Assembly (NCBI RefSeq): GCF_029223485.1
Contig: NZ_JARHTP010000003.1
Location: 310,001-374,000 of the forward strand
Direction of reading: 5' to 3'
DNA length: 64,000 bases
Source of the DNA: Streptomyces coacervatus
GTDB lineage: Bacteria > Actinomycetota > Actinomycetes > Streptomycetales > Streptomycetaceae
The position numbers and the translations under genes are program-made. The notes beneath the pieces are model-generated. The model was not told where the DNA came from, did not search any database, and worked only from the letters and a program-made list of their open reading frames with translations. Below, piece after piece: positions 35,339-48,687 of the stretch (the stretch's first letter is position 1; each line of letters opens with the position of its first letter).

Positions 35339-36572
35339 ACTGCTCCTATGGGCGAGCATCACTTTGATCGTAATGGCCGGCTGCTACAACACGAGCCTGT
35401 TTCTGCTGTCGAGACGCAGAATTCGGCGCTCCCGATCAGACCGAAAAGAACGGTTGTACGTATTCCTCGTCGCCTGCCTCAACGAAGAAAAGGTGCTTTC
35501 CGAAAGCCTCGCGCGCATCACCTCGCTGCCCGCCCGGAATTTCATGGCGTTGGTGATCGACGACGGCTCCGACGACCGTACCTCCGAGATCGCCCTGGCC
35601 GCGGATCCGGACCTTGTCCGGCTGCATCGGCGCACCCCGCCGAACGCACGCAAGGGGAAGGGCGCCGCACTCAACGACGGAGTGCGTCACCTGCGGGAGT
35701 CCGGCCTGCTCGCCGGCCACGACCCCGCGGACGTGGTCCTCTGTGTGGTCGACGCGGACGGCCGGCTCGACCCGCACGTCGTGCAGTCGGTCGACCCGTA
35801 CTTCGACGATCCGAAGACGGGCGCGGTCCAGGTCTGCGTGCGGATGTACAACCGGCGGTCGGGACTGCTCGCCCGCATGCAGGACATGGAGTTCGTCGTC
35901 TACGGCGACGTCTTCCAGAGCGCACGCCGATCCATCGGCAGTGTGGGCATGGGCGGCAACGGGCAGTTCATGCGGCTGTCGGCGCTCAACACCCTTGACG
36001 GGGACGGGCCTTGGAGCGACAGCCTCACCGAGGACCTCGACCTCGGGGTGCGGCTGATCGCCAAGGGCTGGACCAACCAGCACTGCACCGCCGCCGCCGT
36101 CTCCCAGCAGGCCGTGCTCAGCCTCAGACGTCTGATCCGCCAGCGATCCCGCTGGTTCCAGGGCCACTTGCAGTCGGCCGGACTCGTCCCGCTCATCCTC
36201 AGGGACGTGCCGACCCGGGCGGCACTCGATCTGCTCTACCACCTCTCCAGCCCGGTGTTGATCCTGCTCACCTCGCTGCTGCCGCTGTCCTTCCTCGTCG
36301 CGCTGGGCGCCACCACCGTGGCCTCCGTCCAGGTCGGACACCCGCTCGTCTCGCCCATGTGGCTGCTCGGCCCGTACCTGCTGTCGTTCACGGCCGCCTA
36401 CGCATACGGCTTCGTGTACGCCAAGCGCGAGCGCGAGCTGGGCCTGGTGCGCTCGGTGCTGCTCGCCCACCTCTTCGTCTTCTACGGCTACATCTGGTTC
36501 GCCGCCGGCTGGTGGGGTTTCTGGCGGATGCTCACCGGCCAGCGGGGCTGGCTGAAGACCGCTCGTACCTGA
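35328..36572 (+). CDS. Processive family-2 glycosyltransferase (polysaccharide synthase)
   Basis: A 414-residue membrane-bound GT2 of the cellulose/hyaluronan/PNAG synthase type. It has one N-terminal membrane helix, the nucleotide-sugar site DDGSDDRT (about 77), DADG (about 141), the acceptor TEDLDLG (about 234), the processivity motif RQRSRW (QxxRW type, about 270) and three or four C-terminal membrane helices. A complete set of catalytic residues is present. It overlaps the small membrane gene before it. With a UDP-GlcNAc 2-epimerase two genes on, UDP-ManNAc or UDP-GlcNAc is the likely donor; this is inference. 151 bp separate it from the epimerase gene, with two imperfect 25-bp direct repeats (36566-36605). 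Confidence 0.92.
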   Translation: MITELLLWASITLIVMAGCYNTSLFLLSRRRIRRSRSDRKERLYVFLVACLNEEKVLSESLARITSLPARNFMALVIDDGSDDRTSEIALAADPDLVRLHRRTPPNARKGKGAALNDGVRHLRESGLLAGHDPADVVLCVVDADGRLDPHVVQSVDPYFDDPKTGAVQVCVRMYNRRSGLLARMQDMEFVVYGDVFQSARRSIGSVGMGGNGQFMRLSALNTLDGDGPWSDSLTEDLDLGVRLIAKGWTNQHCTAAAVSQQAVLSLRRLIRQRSRWFQGHLQSAGLVPLILRDVPTRAALDLLYHLSSPVLILLTSLLPLSFLVALGATTVASVQVGHPLVSPMWLLGPYLLSFTAAYAYGFVYAKRERELGLVRSVLLAHLFVFYGYIWFAAGWWGFWRMLTGQRGWLKTART

Positions 36573-36723
36573 GGACGGCTCGACCGCTCGACACCTGAGG
36601 ACGTTCAGGCCGCGCCAAGTCCCCGCGCGAGTCCTCTGCTCTCAACCGCTCTTCATCCCGCAGTACCTCTCATCACCCTCACGCGGTCGCTGCGTCGATC
36701 GCGCATGCCCAAGGGGGGCACCC

Positions 36724-37887
36724 ATGTCCACAGACGCTTCAACCATGCCCGTACGCGCCATGCTGGTGCTCGGCACCCGCCCGGAAGCGATCAAACTGGC
36801 GCCGCTGGCACGGGCGATGGCCGCCGGCACACAGTTCGAGCCGGTCGTCGTCACCACCGGCCAGCACCGCGAGATGCTCCACCAGATGCTCGGCATGCTC
36901 GGCATCGACGTCCGCATCGCGCTCGACGTGATGCGCAGCCGGCAGCGGCTGTCCGACCTGACCGCCCGGCTCGTGCGGGAGCTCGGCGAGGTCCTGCGGG
37001 CGCAGCGGCCGGACCTGGTCGTGGTGCAGGGGGACACCACGACCGCGCTGGCCGGCGCGCTGGCCGCCTTCTACGAGAAGATCCCGGTAGCCCATGTCGA
37101 GGCGGGCCTGCGCACGGGCGTCATGGACAACCCCTTCCCGGAGGAGCTCAACCGCACCCTGATAGGGCGCATCGCCCGCTGGCACTTCGCACCGACGGCG
37201 ACCGCGGCCCGGCACCTGACCGACGAGGGCGTCGCCGAGGAGCAGGTGTTCACCACCGGCAACACGGTCATCGACAACCTGCTGTGGGTACTGGCCGAGG
37301 GCACCGGCAGCTCCGTGTTCCGCACTGCCGCCAAGCGCATCCTGGTCACCCTGCACCGCCGGGAGAACCAGGGCGAGCGCATGCGCGGCATGGGGCGGGC
37401 GCTGACCCGGCTCGCGGCGCGCGGGGACGTGGAGATCGTGCTGCCGCTGCACAAGAGCCCGGCCGTACGGGACGTACTGCTGCCCGAACTCGAAGGACAC
37501 CGGGGCATCACACTCGTCGAGCCCCTCGGCTATCTGGACTTCGCGGCCACCCTCGCCGAGTGCGACCTGGTGCTCACCGACTCCGGCGGCATCCAGGAGG
37601 AGGCCCCGAGCCTGAGCAAGCCCGCGCTCGTGCTGCGGACGACCACCGAGCGGCCCGAGGCGGTCGAGGCCGGCGCGGCCCGGCTGATCGGCACCGACCC
37701 GGAGGCCATCGTGAGCAGCGCGGAACAGCTCCTCGACGACCCGGTCGAGTACCGGAAGATGGCGAGCGCGGGCAACCCGTTCGGCGACGGCCGCGCGGCG
37801 GCACGCATCCTGGCCCAGCTGGCCGAGGACTTCGCCGCCGATGTCCCGGTCGGGCTCACCGCATCCGGGCCATACTCGACGGCATGA
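36724..37887 (+). CDS. wecB: UDP-N-acetylglucosamine 2-epimerase (non-hydrolysing)
   Basis: A 387-residue cytosolic epimerase interconverting UDP-GlcNAc and UDP-ManNAc. Family features are VLGTRPEAIKLAPL near the N-terminus, VVVQGDTTTALA (about 99), HVEAGLRTG (about 122), PEELNRTLIGRIA, TLHRREN (about 218), and LTDSGGIQEEAPSL (about 286). The ribosome site AAGGGGGG lies before ATG 36724. The downstream gene overlaps by 4 bp. In this neighbourhood it probably feeds UDP-ManNAc to the GT2 synthase rather than to teichoic acid assembly. Confidence 0.93.
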   Translation: MSTDASTMPVRAMLVLGTRPEAIKLAPLARAMAAGTQFEPVVVTTGQHREMLHQMLGMLGIDVRIALDVMRSRQRLSDLTARLVRELGEVLRAQRPDLVVVQGDTTTALAGALAAFYEKIPVAHVEAGLRTGVMDNPFPEELNRTLIGRIARWHFAPTATAARHLTDEGVAEEQVFTTGNTVIDNLLWVLAEGTGSSVFRTAAKRILVTLHRRENQGERMRGMGRALTRLAARGDVEIVLPLHKSPAVRDVLLPELEGHRGITLVEPLGYLDFAATLAECDLVLTDSGGIQEEAPSLSKPALVLRTTTERPEAVEAGAARLIGTDPEAIVSSAEQLLDDPVEYRKMASAGNPFGDGRAAARILAQLAEDFAADVPVGLTASGPYSTA

Positions 37888-38546
37888 CACGCAGGGGACG
37901 TACCGTCACCAAGCTGGCACTGGTTCTCACTCTGACCGCGATCCTCGCGATCACCGTGTACCAGTGCCAGGGCAACGGGTCCCCACCATCCAAGCCCTGG
38001 ATCGACGGCACCACCCACGGCCGCTGGCTGTCGGTGTTCAACGGCATGGGGACCAACCTGGGTGACGACACGTCCCTTTCGCTCTCCCCCCTGGCCGCCG
38101 AAGACCCCGGCACCACCCACGCGGGGCTGGTGGTCAGCACGGCCTCCTACACGAACGTGCGGTACGAGGCACGGATGCGGGCGGTGAAACAGCTGCGGTC
38201 ACCGAAGCCCAACCCCTGGGAAGTGCCGTGGCTGGTCTGGGCGTACACCGATCCGGAGCACTTCTACTACGTCACCCTGAAGCCGAACGGCTGGGAACTG
38301 GGCAAGCGGGACCCCGCCTATCCGGGCGGGCAGCGCTTCCTCGCGACCGGGAAGACGAAGTACCCGGTCGGTGCCTGGTTCGACGTGCGGGTGCAGCAGC
38401 GGGACGCGGTGCTCTCGGTGTCGGTGGGCGGAAAGCCGCTGGTGACCTTCACCGACGTCGAACGGCCTTATCTGCAGGGCAGGGTGGGTGCGTACACCGA
38501 GGACGCGACGGTGAAGTTCGAGAGCCTCACGGCGAGTTCGGGGTGA
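37884..38546 (+). CDS. Membrane-anchored LamG/DUF1080-like protein
   Basis: A 220-residue protein with one N-terminal membrane helix (TVTKLALVLTLTAILAITVY) and an extracellular beta-sandwich. Segments YTNVRYEARMRAV, WLVWAYTDPEHFYYVTLK, GAWFDVRVQQRD and VGAYTEDATVKFESL match the concanavalin-like fold seen in DUF1080 and GH16-like carbohydrate-binding domains; no catalytic residues can be recognised. It starts inside the wecB stop (ATGA). It may bind the nascent polymer at the membrane surface. Two strong hairpins follow its stop. Confidence 0.78.
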   Translation: MTRRGRTVTKLALVLTLTAILAITVYQCQGNGSPPSKPWIDGTTHGRWLSVFNGMGTNLGDDTSLSLSPLAAEDPGTTHAGLVVSTASYTNVRYEARMRAVKQLRSPKPNPWEVPWLVWAYTDPEHFYYVTLKPNGWELGKRDPAYPGGQRFLATGKTKYPVGAWFDVRVQQRDAVLSVSVGGKPLVTFTDVERPYLQGRVGAYTEDATVKFESLTASSG

Positions 38547-38617
38547 CGGGTTGAGGAAACGCGACGGCGCCTGCCATCGTCCGGTCGGGGACAGGGCAAG
38601 CGCCGCGCTTGGGGGGC

Positions 38618-38664
38618 CTGGGGGGTATCCCCCCAGATAACCCGCCCGTACGCCTTTGTACGGG
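38618..38664. terminator. Back-to-back terminator hairpins between LamG-like gene and gltD
   Basis: CTGGGGGG (38618-38625) pairs with CCCCCCAG (38629-38636) over a 3-base loop, and CCCGTAC (38645-38651) pairs with GTACGGG (38658-38664) over six bases. The pair separates convergent operons. Confidence 0.85.
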
Positions 38665-38681
38665 ACGTATATGAGGGACCG

Positions 38682-40137
38682 TCAGGCCATCAGGGCCCGG
38701 TCCGTCGGGCGGATCGGGGCCGGCAGGTCGCTGGCTCCGGTCAGGAAGCGGTCGGTGCCGCGGGCGGCCGAGCGGCCCTCCGCGATCGCCCACACGATCA
38801 GGGACTGGCCGCGGCCCGCGTCACCGGCGACGAAGACACCGGGGACGTTGGTCTGGAAGTCGGCGTCGCGGGCGATGTTGCCGCGCTCGTCGAGGTCCAG
38901 GCCGAACTGCTCGACCAGGCCGTTGTCGCGGTCGGTGCCCGTGAAGCCCATGGCGAGGGTGACCAGCTGGGCGGGGATCTTGCGCTCCGTGCCCGGCTTC
39001 GGGGTCAGCCTGCCGTCGATGAACTCGACCTCCGTGAGGTGCAGCCACTGGACGTTGCCGTCCTCGTCGCCCTCGAAGTGGGTGGTGGAGACGGAGTAGA
39101 CCCGCTCGCCGCCCTCCTCGTGCGCACTCGTCACCTTGTAGAGCATGGGGAAGGTCGGCCAGGGCTGGGAGACCGTGTTCCGCTCGTCGCCCGGGCGGGG
39201 CATGATCTCCAGCTGCGTGACGGAGGCCGCGCCCTGGCGGTGGGCGGTGCCCACGCAGTCCGCGCCGGTGTCGCCGCCGCCGATGACCACGACGTGCTTG
39301 CCCTCGGCCGAGATCGGAGAGGTGACGTAGTCGCCCTCCTGGACCTTGTTCGACAGGGGCAGGTACTCCATCGCCTGGTAGATGCCCTTCAACTCCCGCC
39401 CGGGGACCGGGAGATCACGGGCGGTCGTCGCACCGGCGGCGATGACGACCGCGTCGTACCGCTTCTTCAGGTCGGTCGCCTTGAGGTCGCGGCCGATCTC
39501 GATGCCGGTACGGAAGCGGGTGCCCTCCGCGCGCATCTGCTCGATACGGCGGTTGATGTGCCGCTTCTCCATCTTGAACTCGGGGATGCCGTACCGGAGA
39601 AGGCCTCCGATGCGGTCCGCGCGCTCGTAGACGGCGACGGTGTGGCCCGCCCGGGTCAGCTGCTGGGCGGCGGCCAGGCCCGCGGGGCCCGAGCCGATGA
39701 CGGCGACCGTCTTGCCCGAGAGGCGCTCGGGGATCTGCGGGGCGACATCACCGGTCTCCCACGCCTTGTCGATGATCGAGACCTCGACGTTCTTGATGGT
39801 CACAGCCGGCTGGTTGATGCCCAGCACACAAGCCGACTCGCACGGGGCGGGGCACAGCCGGCCCGTGAACTCCGGGAAGTTGTTCGTCGCGTGCAGACGC
39901 TCCGACGCGGCCGACCAGTCCTCGCGGTAGGCGTAGTCGTTCCACTCGGGGATGAGGTTGCCCAGCGGACAGCCGTTGTGGCAGAAGGGGATGCCGCAGT
40001 CCATGCACCGGCTGGCCTGCTTGCTGATGATCGGCAGCAGCGAACCGGGGACGTAGACCTCGTTCCAGTCCTTCAGACGCACGTCGACCGGGCGGGACTT
40101 GGCGACCTCACGGCCGTGGTTCAGGAAGCCCTTCGGG

Positions 40138-40145
<8 letters not shown>
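38682..40145 (-). CDS. gltD: Glutamate synthase small (beta) subunit
   Basis: A 487-residue NADPH-dependent flavoprotein that delivers electrons to GltB. The N-terminal [4Fe-4S] ligands are in [16 protein letters not shown] (about 41-56) and [11 protein letters not shown] (about 97-107); FAD binds at [14 protein letters not shown] (about 150) and NADPH at [13 protein letters not shown] (about 290). The start ATG 40145 overlaps the gltB stop by 8 bp. No lesions. It ends 135 bp from the convergent polysaccharide operon, with terminators between. Confidence 0.97.
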
Positions 40146-44730
<4,585 letters not shown>

Positions 44731-45099
44731 CGGCTCTCCCGTCGTCGTCTCAAGTGGCATATTCGCGTTGCCGAGGGACGACGCTGGCCCTCTGCGGAGT
44801 GCAAAATTTCGTGCAGGTTACATGATGGAGCGGATCTCGGGAACCGGGATAGTCCGTTCCAACATGCGGACGCCGCGGGGTAGCGGCGAGGTACCGCACT
44901 CGGCGGCGGAAGTTATGGGGACCGATGCGGACAGATCGATGTCCATCGGCCCGTGAGCGAGGGGAGCGTCGTCGCCACCCCGCGGGTGCGCGGCAGGCCT
45001 CATTGCCCACAGCGCTTACGGCTCATGCCCGGTGGTTAAGCATTCGAAACCAGCGAGTAACGGCTACTTATGCGGCCCAACGCATAACTTGTAGCCGCC
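44731..45099. other. 369-bp gap: gltB leader/promoter and VIT1 terminator
   Basis: This gap holds the gltB promoter and leader (minus strand). GTGCAAAATTTCGTGC (44799-44814 region) is AT-rich and may be part of the promoter; GGAAC (44840) and GTTCC (44856) form a weak inverted repeat. Small open frames here have no ribosome site and no codon bias. At its right end is the hairpin 45062-45096. Confidence 0.5.
45062..45096 (-). terminator. Terminator hairpin of the VIT1 gene
   Basis: GGCTAC (45062-45067) pairs with GTAGCC (45091-45096) and ATGCG (45070-45074) with CGCAT (45081-45085), giving an 11-bp interrupted stem three bases after the VIT1 stop codon. Confidence 0.7.
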
Positions 45100-45831
45100 C
45101 TATCCTACGGCCGTTCCGAACAGGATGCCCAGGGCGTACGTCACACCGGCCGCAGCGCCACCCAGAGCCAGCTGCCTGAGACCGCTGAACCACCAGCTCC
45201 GCGCCGTCACCCTGGCCACCACCGCACCACAGGCGAACAGCCCGAAGAACGCGAGCAGCAGAGCCGGCCACAGCACGGTCGCACCGAGCAGATACGGCAG
45301 TACGGGCAGCAGGGCACCCAGCGCGAACGACCCGAAGGAGGACACGGCGGCGACGAGCGGCGAGGGAAGGTCCCCGGGGTCGATACCGAGCTCCTCACGG
45401 GCATGTATCTCCAGGGCCTGCTCGGGGTCCTGCGAAAGCTGCCGGGCGACCTCTCGCGCCAACTCGGGCTCGACACCCCGGGCCTCGTAGAGCGCCGCAA
45501 GCTCGGCCTCCTCGTCCTGCGGATGCTTCCGCAGTTCCCTCCGCTCCACAGCCAGCTCGGCCTCGACGAGCTCACGCTGCGAGGCGACGGAGGTGTACTC
45601 CCCGGCCGCCATCGAGAAGGCACCGGCGGCGAGACCCGCGAGCCCGGTCAGCACGATGGTCTGCTGACCCACGGCACCACCGGCGACACCGGTCATCAAC
45701 GCGAGGTTGGAGACAAGCCCGTCCATCGCACCGAAAACAGCAGGCCGCAGCCAGCCGCCGTTCACATCCCGATGGGTGTGGTTGTCGCGGTGCGCCACGT
45801 GCAGCGCGGCCTCGGTCTCGATGATCGCCAT
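45100..45831 (-). CDS. VIT1/CCC1-family iron/manganese transporter
   Basis: A 243-residue membrane protein of the vacuolar-iron-transporter family. The first membrane segments carry the family marks AVFGAMDGLVSNLALMTGVAGG and AAGAFSMAAGEYTSVASQRE (metal-binding Glu and Met positions), then a hydrophilic helical hairpin rich in Glu (about 85-150, the cytoplasmic metal-binding domain), then three C-terminal membrane segments. It should carry Fe2+ or Mn2+ across the plasma membrane, probably outward by analogy with other members. A candidate iron-box-like sequence lies upstream (45849-45867). No operon partner. Confidence 0.9.
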   Translation of the reverse strand: MAIIETEAALHVAHRDNHTHRDVNGGWLRPAVFGAMDGLVSNLALMTGVAGGAVGQQTIVLTGLAGLAAGAFSMAAGEYTSVASQRELVEAELAVERRELRKHPQDEEAELAALYEARGVEPELAREVARQLSQDPEQALEIHAREELGIDPGDLPSPLVAAVSSFGSFALGALLPVLPYLLGATVLWPALLLAFFGLFACGAVVARVTARSWWFSGLRQLALGGAAAGVTYALGILFGTAVG

Positions 45832-45848
45832 TGCGGGGGTCCCCCAGG

Positions 45849-45873
45849 GAAGCTAAGCCAAAGCTAACTTTGG
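45849..45873 (-). promoter_or_regulatory. Iron-box-like sequence upstream of the VIT1 gene
   Basis: The minus strand reads TTAGCTTTGGCTTAGCTTC at 45867-45849, agreeing with the DmdR/IdeR consensus TTAGGTTAGGCTAACCTAA at 13 of 19 positions. It overlaps CCAAAG-CTAA-CTTTGG (45858-45873), a perfect inverted repeat. It lies 18 bp before the start codon. The match is partial, so this is only a candidate. Confidence 0.35.
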
Positions 45874-46106
45874 ACAAGTTCTACTCTTCGACAACACAGA
45901 ACCTACGCCCCGCATTCCACTCCCGCCAGCAAGGAAAGGCTGGGCTAACCAGCACTTTTACCTCTTGACGCTCACACGTGCGGAGCCCTGCACAAATGTC
46001 GACCGGGTGACATGGCTCCGTCCTTGGCTCAGGTCAACCGCCGATGGTGGGACACATGGGCAAAGGGTTCGCGCCCTGTGCGATCCCCCTCCCGGAGAGG
46101 CCGCGT

Positions 46107-47216
46107 ATGGCATCGATCGCCTGCATTCCCTCGGTCCCGTCGCCCGGGAAAACCGCCGAACTCCGCGAACGGGCCCGCGGCGCGCTACTGGGCCTGGCCG
46201 TGGGCGACGCCTTGGGGGCCCCGGCGGAAAACATGAAGCCGTCGGAGATCCGCGCACGCTGGGGCCGCATCACGGGCTATGTGTCCGAGAGCCCGGCGGG
46301 CACGGACGACACGGAGTACGCGATCTTCTCCGGCCTGCTGCTGGCCCGGCACGGCTCGGCGCTCACCCCGGCGCATGTGGAGGCGGCGTGGCACGAGTGG
46401 ATCGCGGACCGCGACGAGGGCCCGTTCCGCGGTGCGGGCTTCAGCGAACGCGGCACCCTGGAGAACCTCCGCCGCGGCCTCGCCGCCCCCATCTCGGCCC
46501 AGCACCGCCACGCCTGGAGCGACGGCCTGGCGATGCGCGCGGCCCCCTTCGGCGTCTTCGCCTCGGGCCGCCCCGCCGAGGCGGCCCGGCTGGCGGCGAT
46601 CGACGGCTCGGTGAGCCACGACGGCGAGGGCATCTACGGCGGCCAGGCGGTCGCGGCGGGCGTGGCGGCAGCGATGGCCGGGGCTCCGACGATCGCCGTG
46701 GTGGCCTCCGCACTGGCCGTCATTCCGGACGACTCGTGGACGGCCCGTTCGCTGCGCCGGGCCGTGGCGGTGGCCCACCGCGGCGAGCGGGCGGTCCGCT
46801 CGGCGGTCGTGATCGGCGGCTACCCCTGGACCGACCTGGCACCGGAGGCGGTAGCCCTGGCCTTCGGGGCATATGCGGCGGCCGACGGCGACTTCGAGCA
46901 GGCCGTCCTCACGGCGGTCAACATGGGCCGCGACGCGGACACCACGGCCGCGGTGGCGGGCGCACTGGCAGGTGCGACGCAGGGTGCCTCGGCCATCCCG
47001 GCGGAGTGGGCGGCGGCGATCGGCCCGGCCCGGGGCAGCTGCCTGCCGGCCATGTCGGGCCACCACGTACTGGACGTGGCGGACCTGCTGGTGCCGGGCG
47101 AGGCAACGACCGCACAGGACCTCGCACCGGCCGTGCTCGCACCCGAGGACTTCCCGCTACCGGACCCGACCACCTTCACCCTGGCCGCAAACGCCGAGCC
47201 GGAGCCGACCCGATGA
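46107..47216 (+). CDS. ADP-ribosylglycohydrolase family protein 1
   Basis: A 369-residue ADP-ribosylhydrolase (DraG/ARH fold) with all metal-site motifs: GLAVGDALGAPAE (about 32-44), GTDDTEYAIF (about 68), DGEGIYGGQ (about 171) and NMGRDADTTAAVAG (about 271). Such enzymes remove ADP-ribose from proteins or small molecules in the cytosol using two Mg2+. Start ATG 46107 is chosen for GGAGAGG six bases upstream over two earlier in-frame ATGs. It heads a run of seven overlapping reading frames; the stop overlaps the next start (ATGA). The 275-bp gap upstream (45832-46106) carries the divergent VIT1 promoter and no gene. Confidence 0.92.
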   Translation: MASIACIPSVPSPGKTAELRERARGALLGLAVGDALGAPAENMKPSEIRARWGRITGYVSESPAGTDDTEYAIFSGLLLARHGSALTPAHVEAAWHEWIADRDEGPFRGAGFSERGTLENLRRGLAAPISAQHRHAWSDGLAMRAAPFGVFASGRPAEAARLAAIDGSVSHDGEGIYGGQAVAAGVAAAMAGAPTIAVVASALAVIPDDSWTARSLRRAVAVAHRGERAVRSAVVIGGYPWTDLAPEAVALAFGAYAAADGDFEQAVLTAVNMGRDADTTAAVAGALAGATQGASAIPAEWAAAIGPARGSCLPAMSGHHVLDVADLLVPGEATTAQDLAPAVLAPEDFPLPDPTTFTLAANAEPEPTR

Positions 47217-48679
47217 GCCCGCCCGCGCCCTGGGACCAGGGACCGTCGGACCCGAACGAACCCGCACCCGCCGACGAAGGGCGCACGGGCAGCACGGCGG
47301 AGCCGAACCAACCCGCAGCCGCCAACGGCGAGAACACCCCACAGGGGCCACCCGCACCCGACGACGAAAGCCGCACGGGCGGTGCGGGTGGGAACACGAA
47401 GGCCGATGGCGCAGCCGAGGCCGTTCACCCCGCACCGCCTCCGCAGGGCCGCGCAGCCGAGGCCGTTCACCCCGCACCGCCCCCGCAGGGCCGCGCAGCC
47501 GAGGCCGTTCACCCCGCACCGCCCGCGCAGGGACGCGCAGCCGAGGCCGAGCCGTCCCGCACCCATAGCCGCCGTATCGAAGGCCTCCTGCTCGGCCTGG
47601 CCGCAGGCGACGCCGCCGGCTGGCCCGCCGCCCGCCACCGAGCCGCCCGTATGCCGGAATGGACCCGCCGCCTCACCCGCGAACTCGACACCTTCGCCGA
47701 ACAGAACGCCACCACCACCCTCCCCGTCCCCATCGCCCTGAACCAGCCCCCCGAACCACTCCGCCTCGGCCCCTCGGACGACGCCGAGTGGGCGGCATTC
47801 GCAGCGGAGGCACTGCTCCGCGCCGGCGACGACACCGCCCTGGGCGACCTCACCCGCGAACGCCGCGCAAGAGCCGCCATCGACCTGACCTGGAACGCCC
47901 TGGCCAGCGAGGTCGCCGCGGCAGCGGACCGCGCACCGGAGGTCGAGTCCGCCGTCCTCCCCCTCCGCGCCCGTATCTCCGTGCGTGCCGGCCTCGGCAA
48001 CCTCGCCACCGGCCTGCGCCCGCCCGCGACCGGCCACGACAACCCCCACTACTTCGACGACGCGGCCTGCGTACGGGCCTGTGTGCTCGCCGTCGCCCAC
48101 CCCGGCGACCCCCGACTCGCCGCCGACCTGGCCGAGTTCGACGCCCGCTACACCCAGGACGGCGACGGAGTGCACGGCGCCCGGGCCATGGCGGCGGCAC
48201 TCGCTCTGGCACTGACCGGCGCGGACGTCAGAACCTGCGTGACTGCGGCTCTCACCGAACTCCCCGAGACCACGGAGATCGGCCGCAACGCCCGCCACGC
48301 ACTCAAGCTGGCGGCCGACGCCGAGACCGCCTTCACCCTGATCCCCCTCCTGGAACACCAGATCGTCGACCACGTCTACAGCTACGGCATCGCGGCGGCC
48401 GAGACGGTCCCGGTGGCCCTGGCCCTGACCGCCGCATCGAACGGCCGTATCGCCGAAGCGGTACCGGCCGCGGCCTGTCTCTCCCGAGTCGCCGACTCGG
48501 CCCCGGCCCTCGTCGGCGCCCTCACCGGCACGCTGGGCGGCGGCGGATCGATCCCGCCGTCCTGGCGAGAGGCCTGCCGCACCCTCTCCGGCTGCGCACT
48601 CCCCCGCCTCACCGGCACGGACCTGGTGGAACTCGCCGAACTCCTGGAAGCCACACAACCGGCCCCACCAGGAGGATGA
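47213..48679 (+). CDS. ADP-ribosylglycohydrolase family protein 2, degenerate metal site, repeat-rich N-terminus
   Basis: A 488-residue protein whose last ~370 residues have the ADP-ribosylglycohydrolase fold (GLLLGLAAGDAAGWPA, about 123; DGDGVHGARAMAAAL; VADSAPALVGALTG near 425). The TDDT motif reads SDDAEW and the C-terminal GxDxDT motif reads VADSAP, so at least one metal-binding Asp and the Thr are changed; catalysis is doubtful. The first 118 residues are a Pro/Ala/Glu-rich linker with three 14-residue tandem repeats (AAEAVHPAPPPQGR). It overlaps both neighbours by 4 bp or less. A regulatory or scaffold role beside its intact paralogues is possible. Confidence 0.82.
   Translation: MSPPAPWDQGPSDPNEPAPADEGRTGSTAEPNQPAAANGENTPQGPPAPDDESRTGGAGGNTKADGAAEAVHPAPPPQGRAAEAVHPAPPPQGRAAEAVHPAPPAQGRAAEAEPSRTHSRRIEGLLLGLAAGDAAGWPAARHRAARMPEWTRRLTRELDTFAEQNATTTLPVPIALNQPPEPLRLGPSDDAEWAAFAAEALLRAGDDTALGDLTRERRARAAIDLTWNALASEVAAAADRAPEVESAVLPLRARISVRAGLGNLATGLRPPATGHDNPHYFDDAACVRACVLAVAHPGDPRLAADLAEFDARYTQDGDGVHGARAMAAALALALTGADVRTCVTAALTELPETTEIGRNARHALKLAADAETAFTLIPLLEHQIVDHVYSYGIAAAETVPVALALTAASNGRIAEAVPAAACLSRVADSAPALVGALTGTLGGGGSIPPSWREACRTLSGCALPRLTGTDLVELAELLEATQPAPPGG
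47411..47549 (+). repeat. Three 42-bp tandem repeats in ADP-ribosylglycohydrolase 2
   Basis: Units start at 47411, 47453 and 47495, with 13 bases of a fourth at 47537. Each encodes AAEAVHPAPPPQGR with one or two changes (the third has PPAQ). They keep the frame and extend a disordered linker. Confidence 0.9.
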
Positions 48680-48687
48680 TTCGGGCC

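Noticed and set aside
31007..38546. Rhomboid protease as part of the polysaccharide locus
   Set aside because: It is convergent to the lipoprotein gene with no shared promoter; proximity alone is weak evidence.
44731..45099. Small open frames as genes upstream of gltB
   Set aside because: They lack ribosome sites and the third-position GC bias of real genes here.
47411..47549. CRISPR-like array
   Set aside because: The 42-bp units are contiguous, have no spacers, keep the reading frame and encode a Pro/Ala-rich linker.
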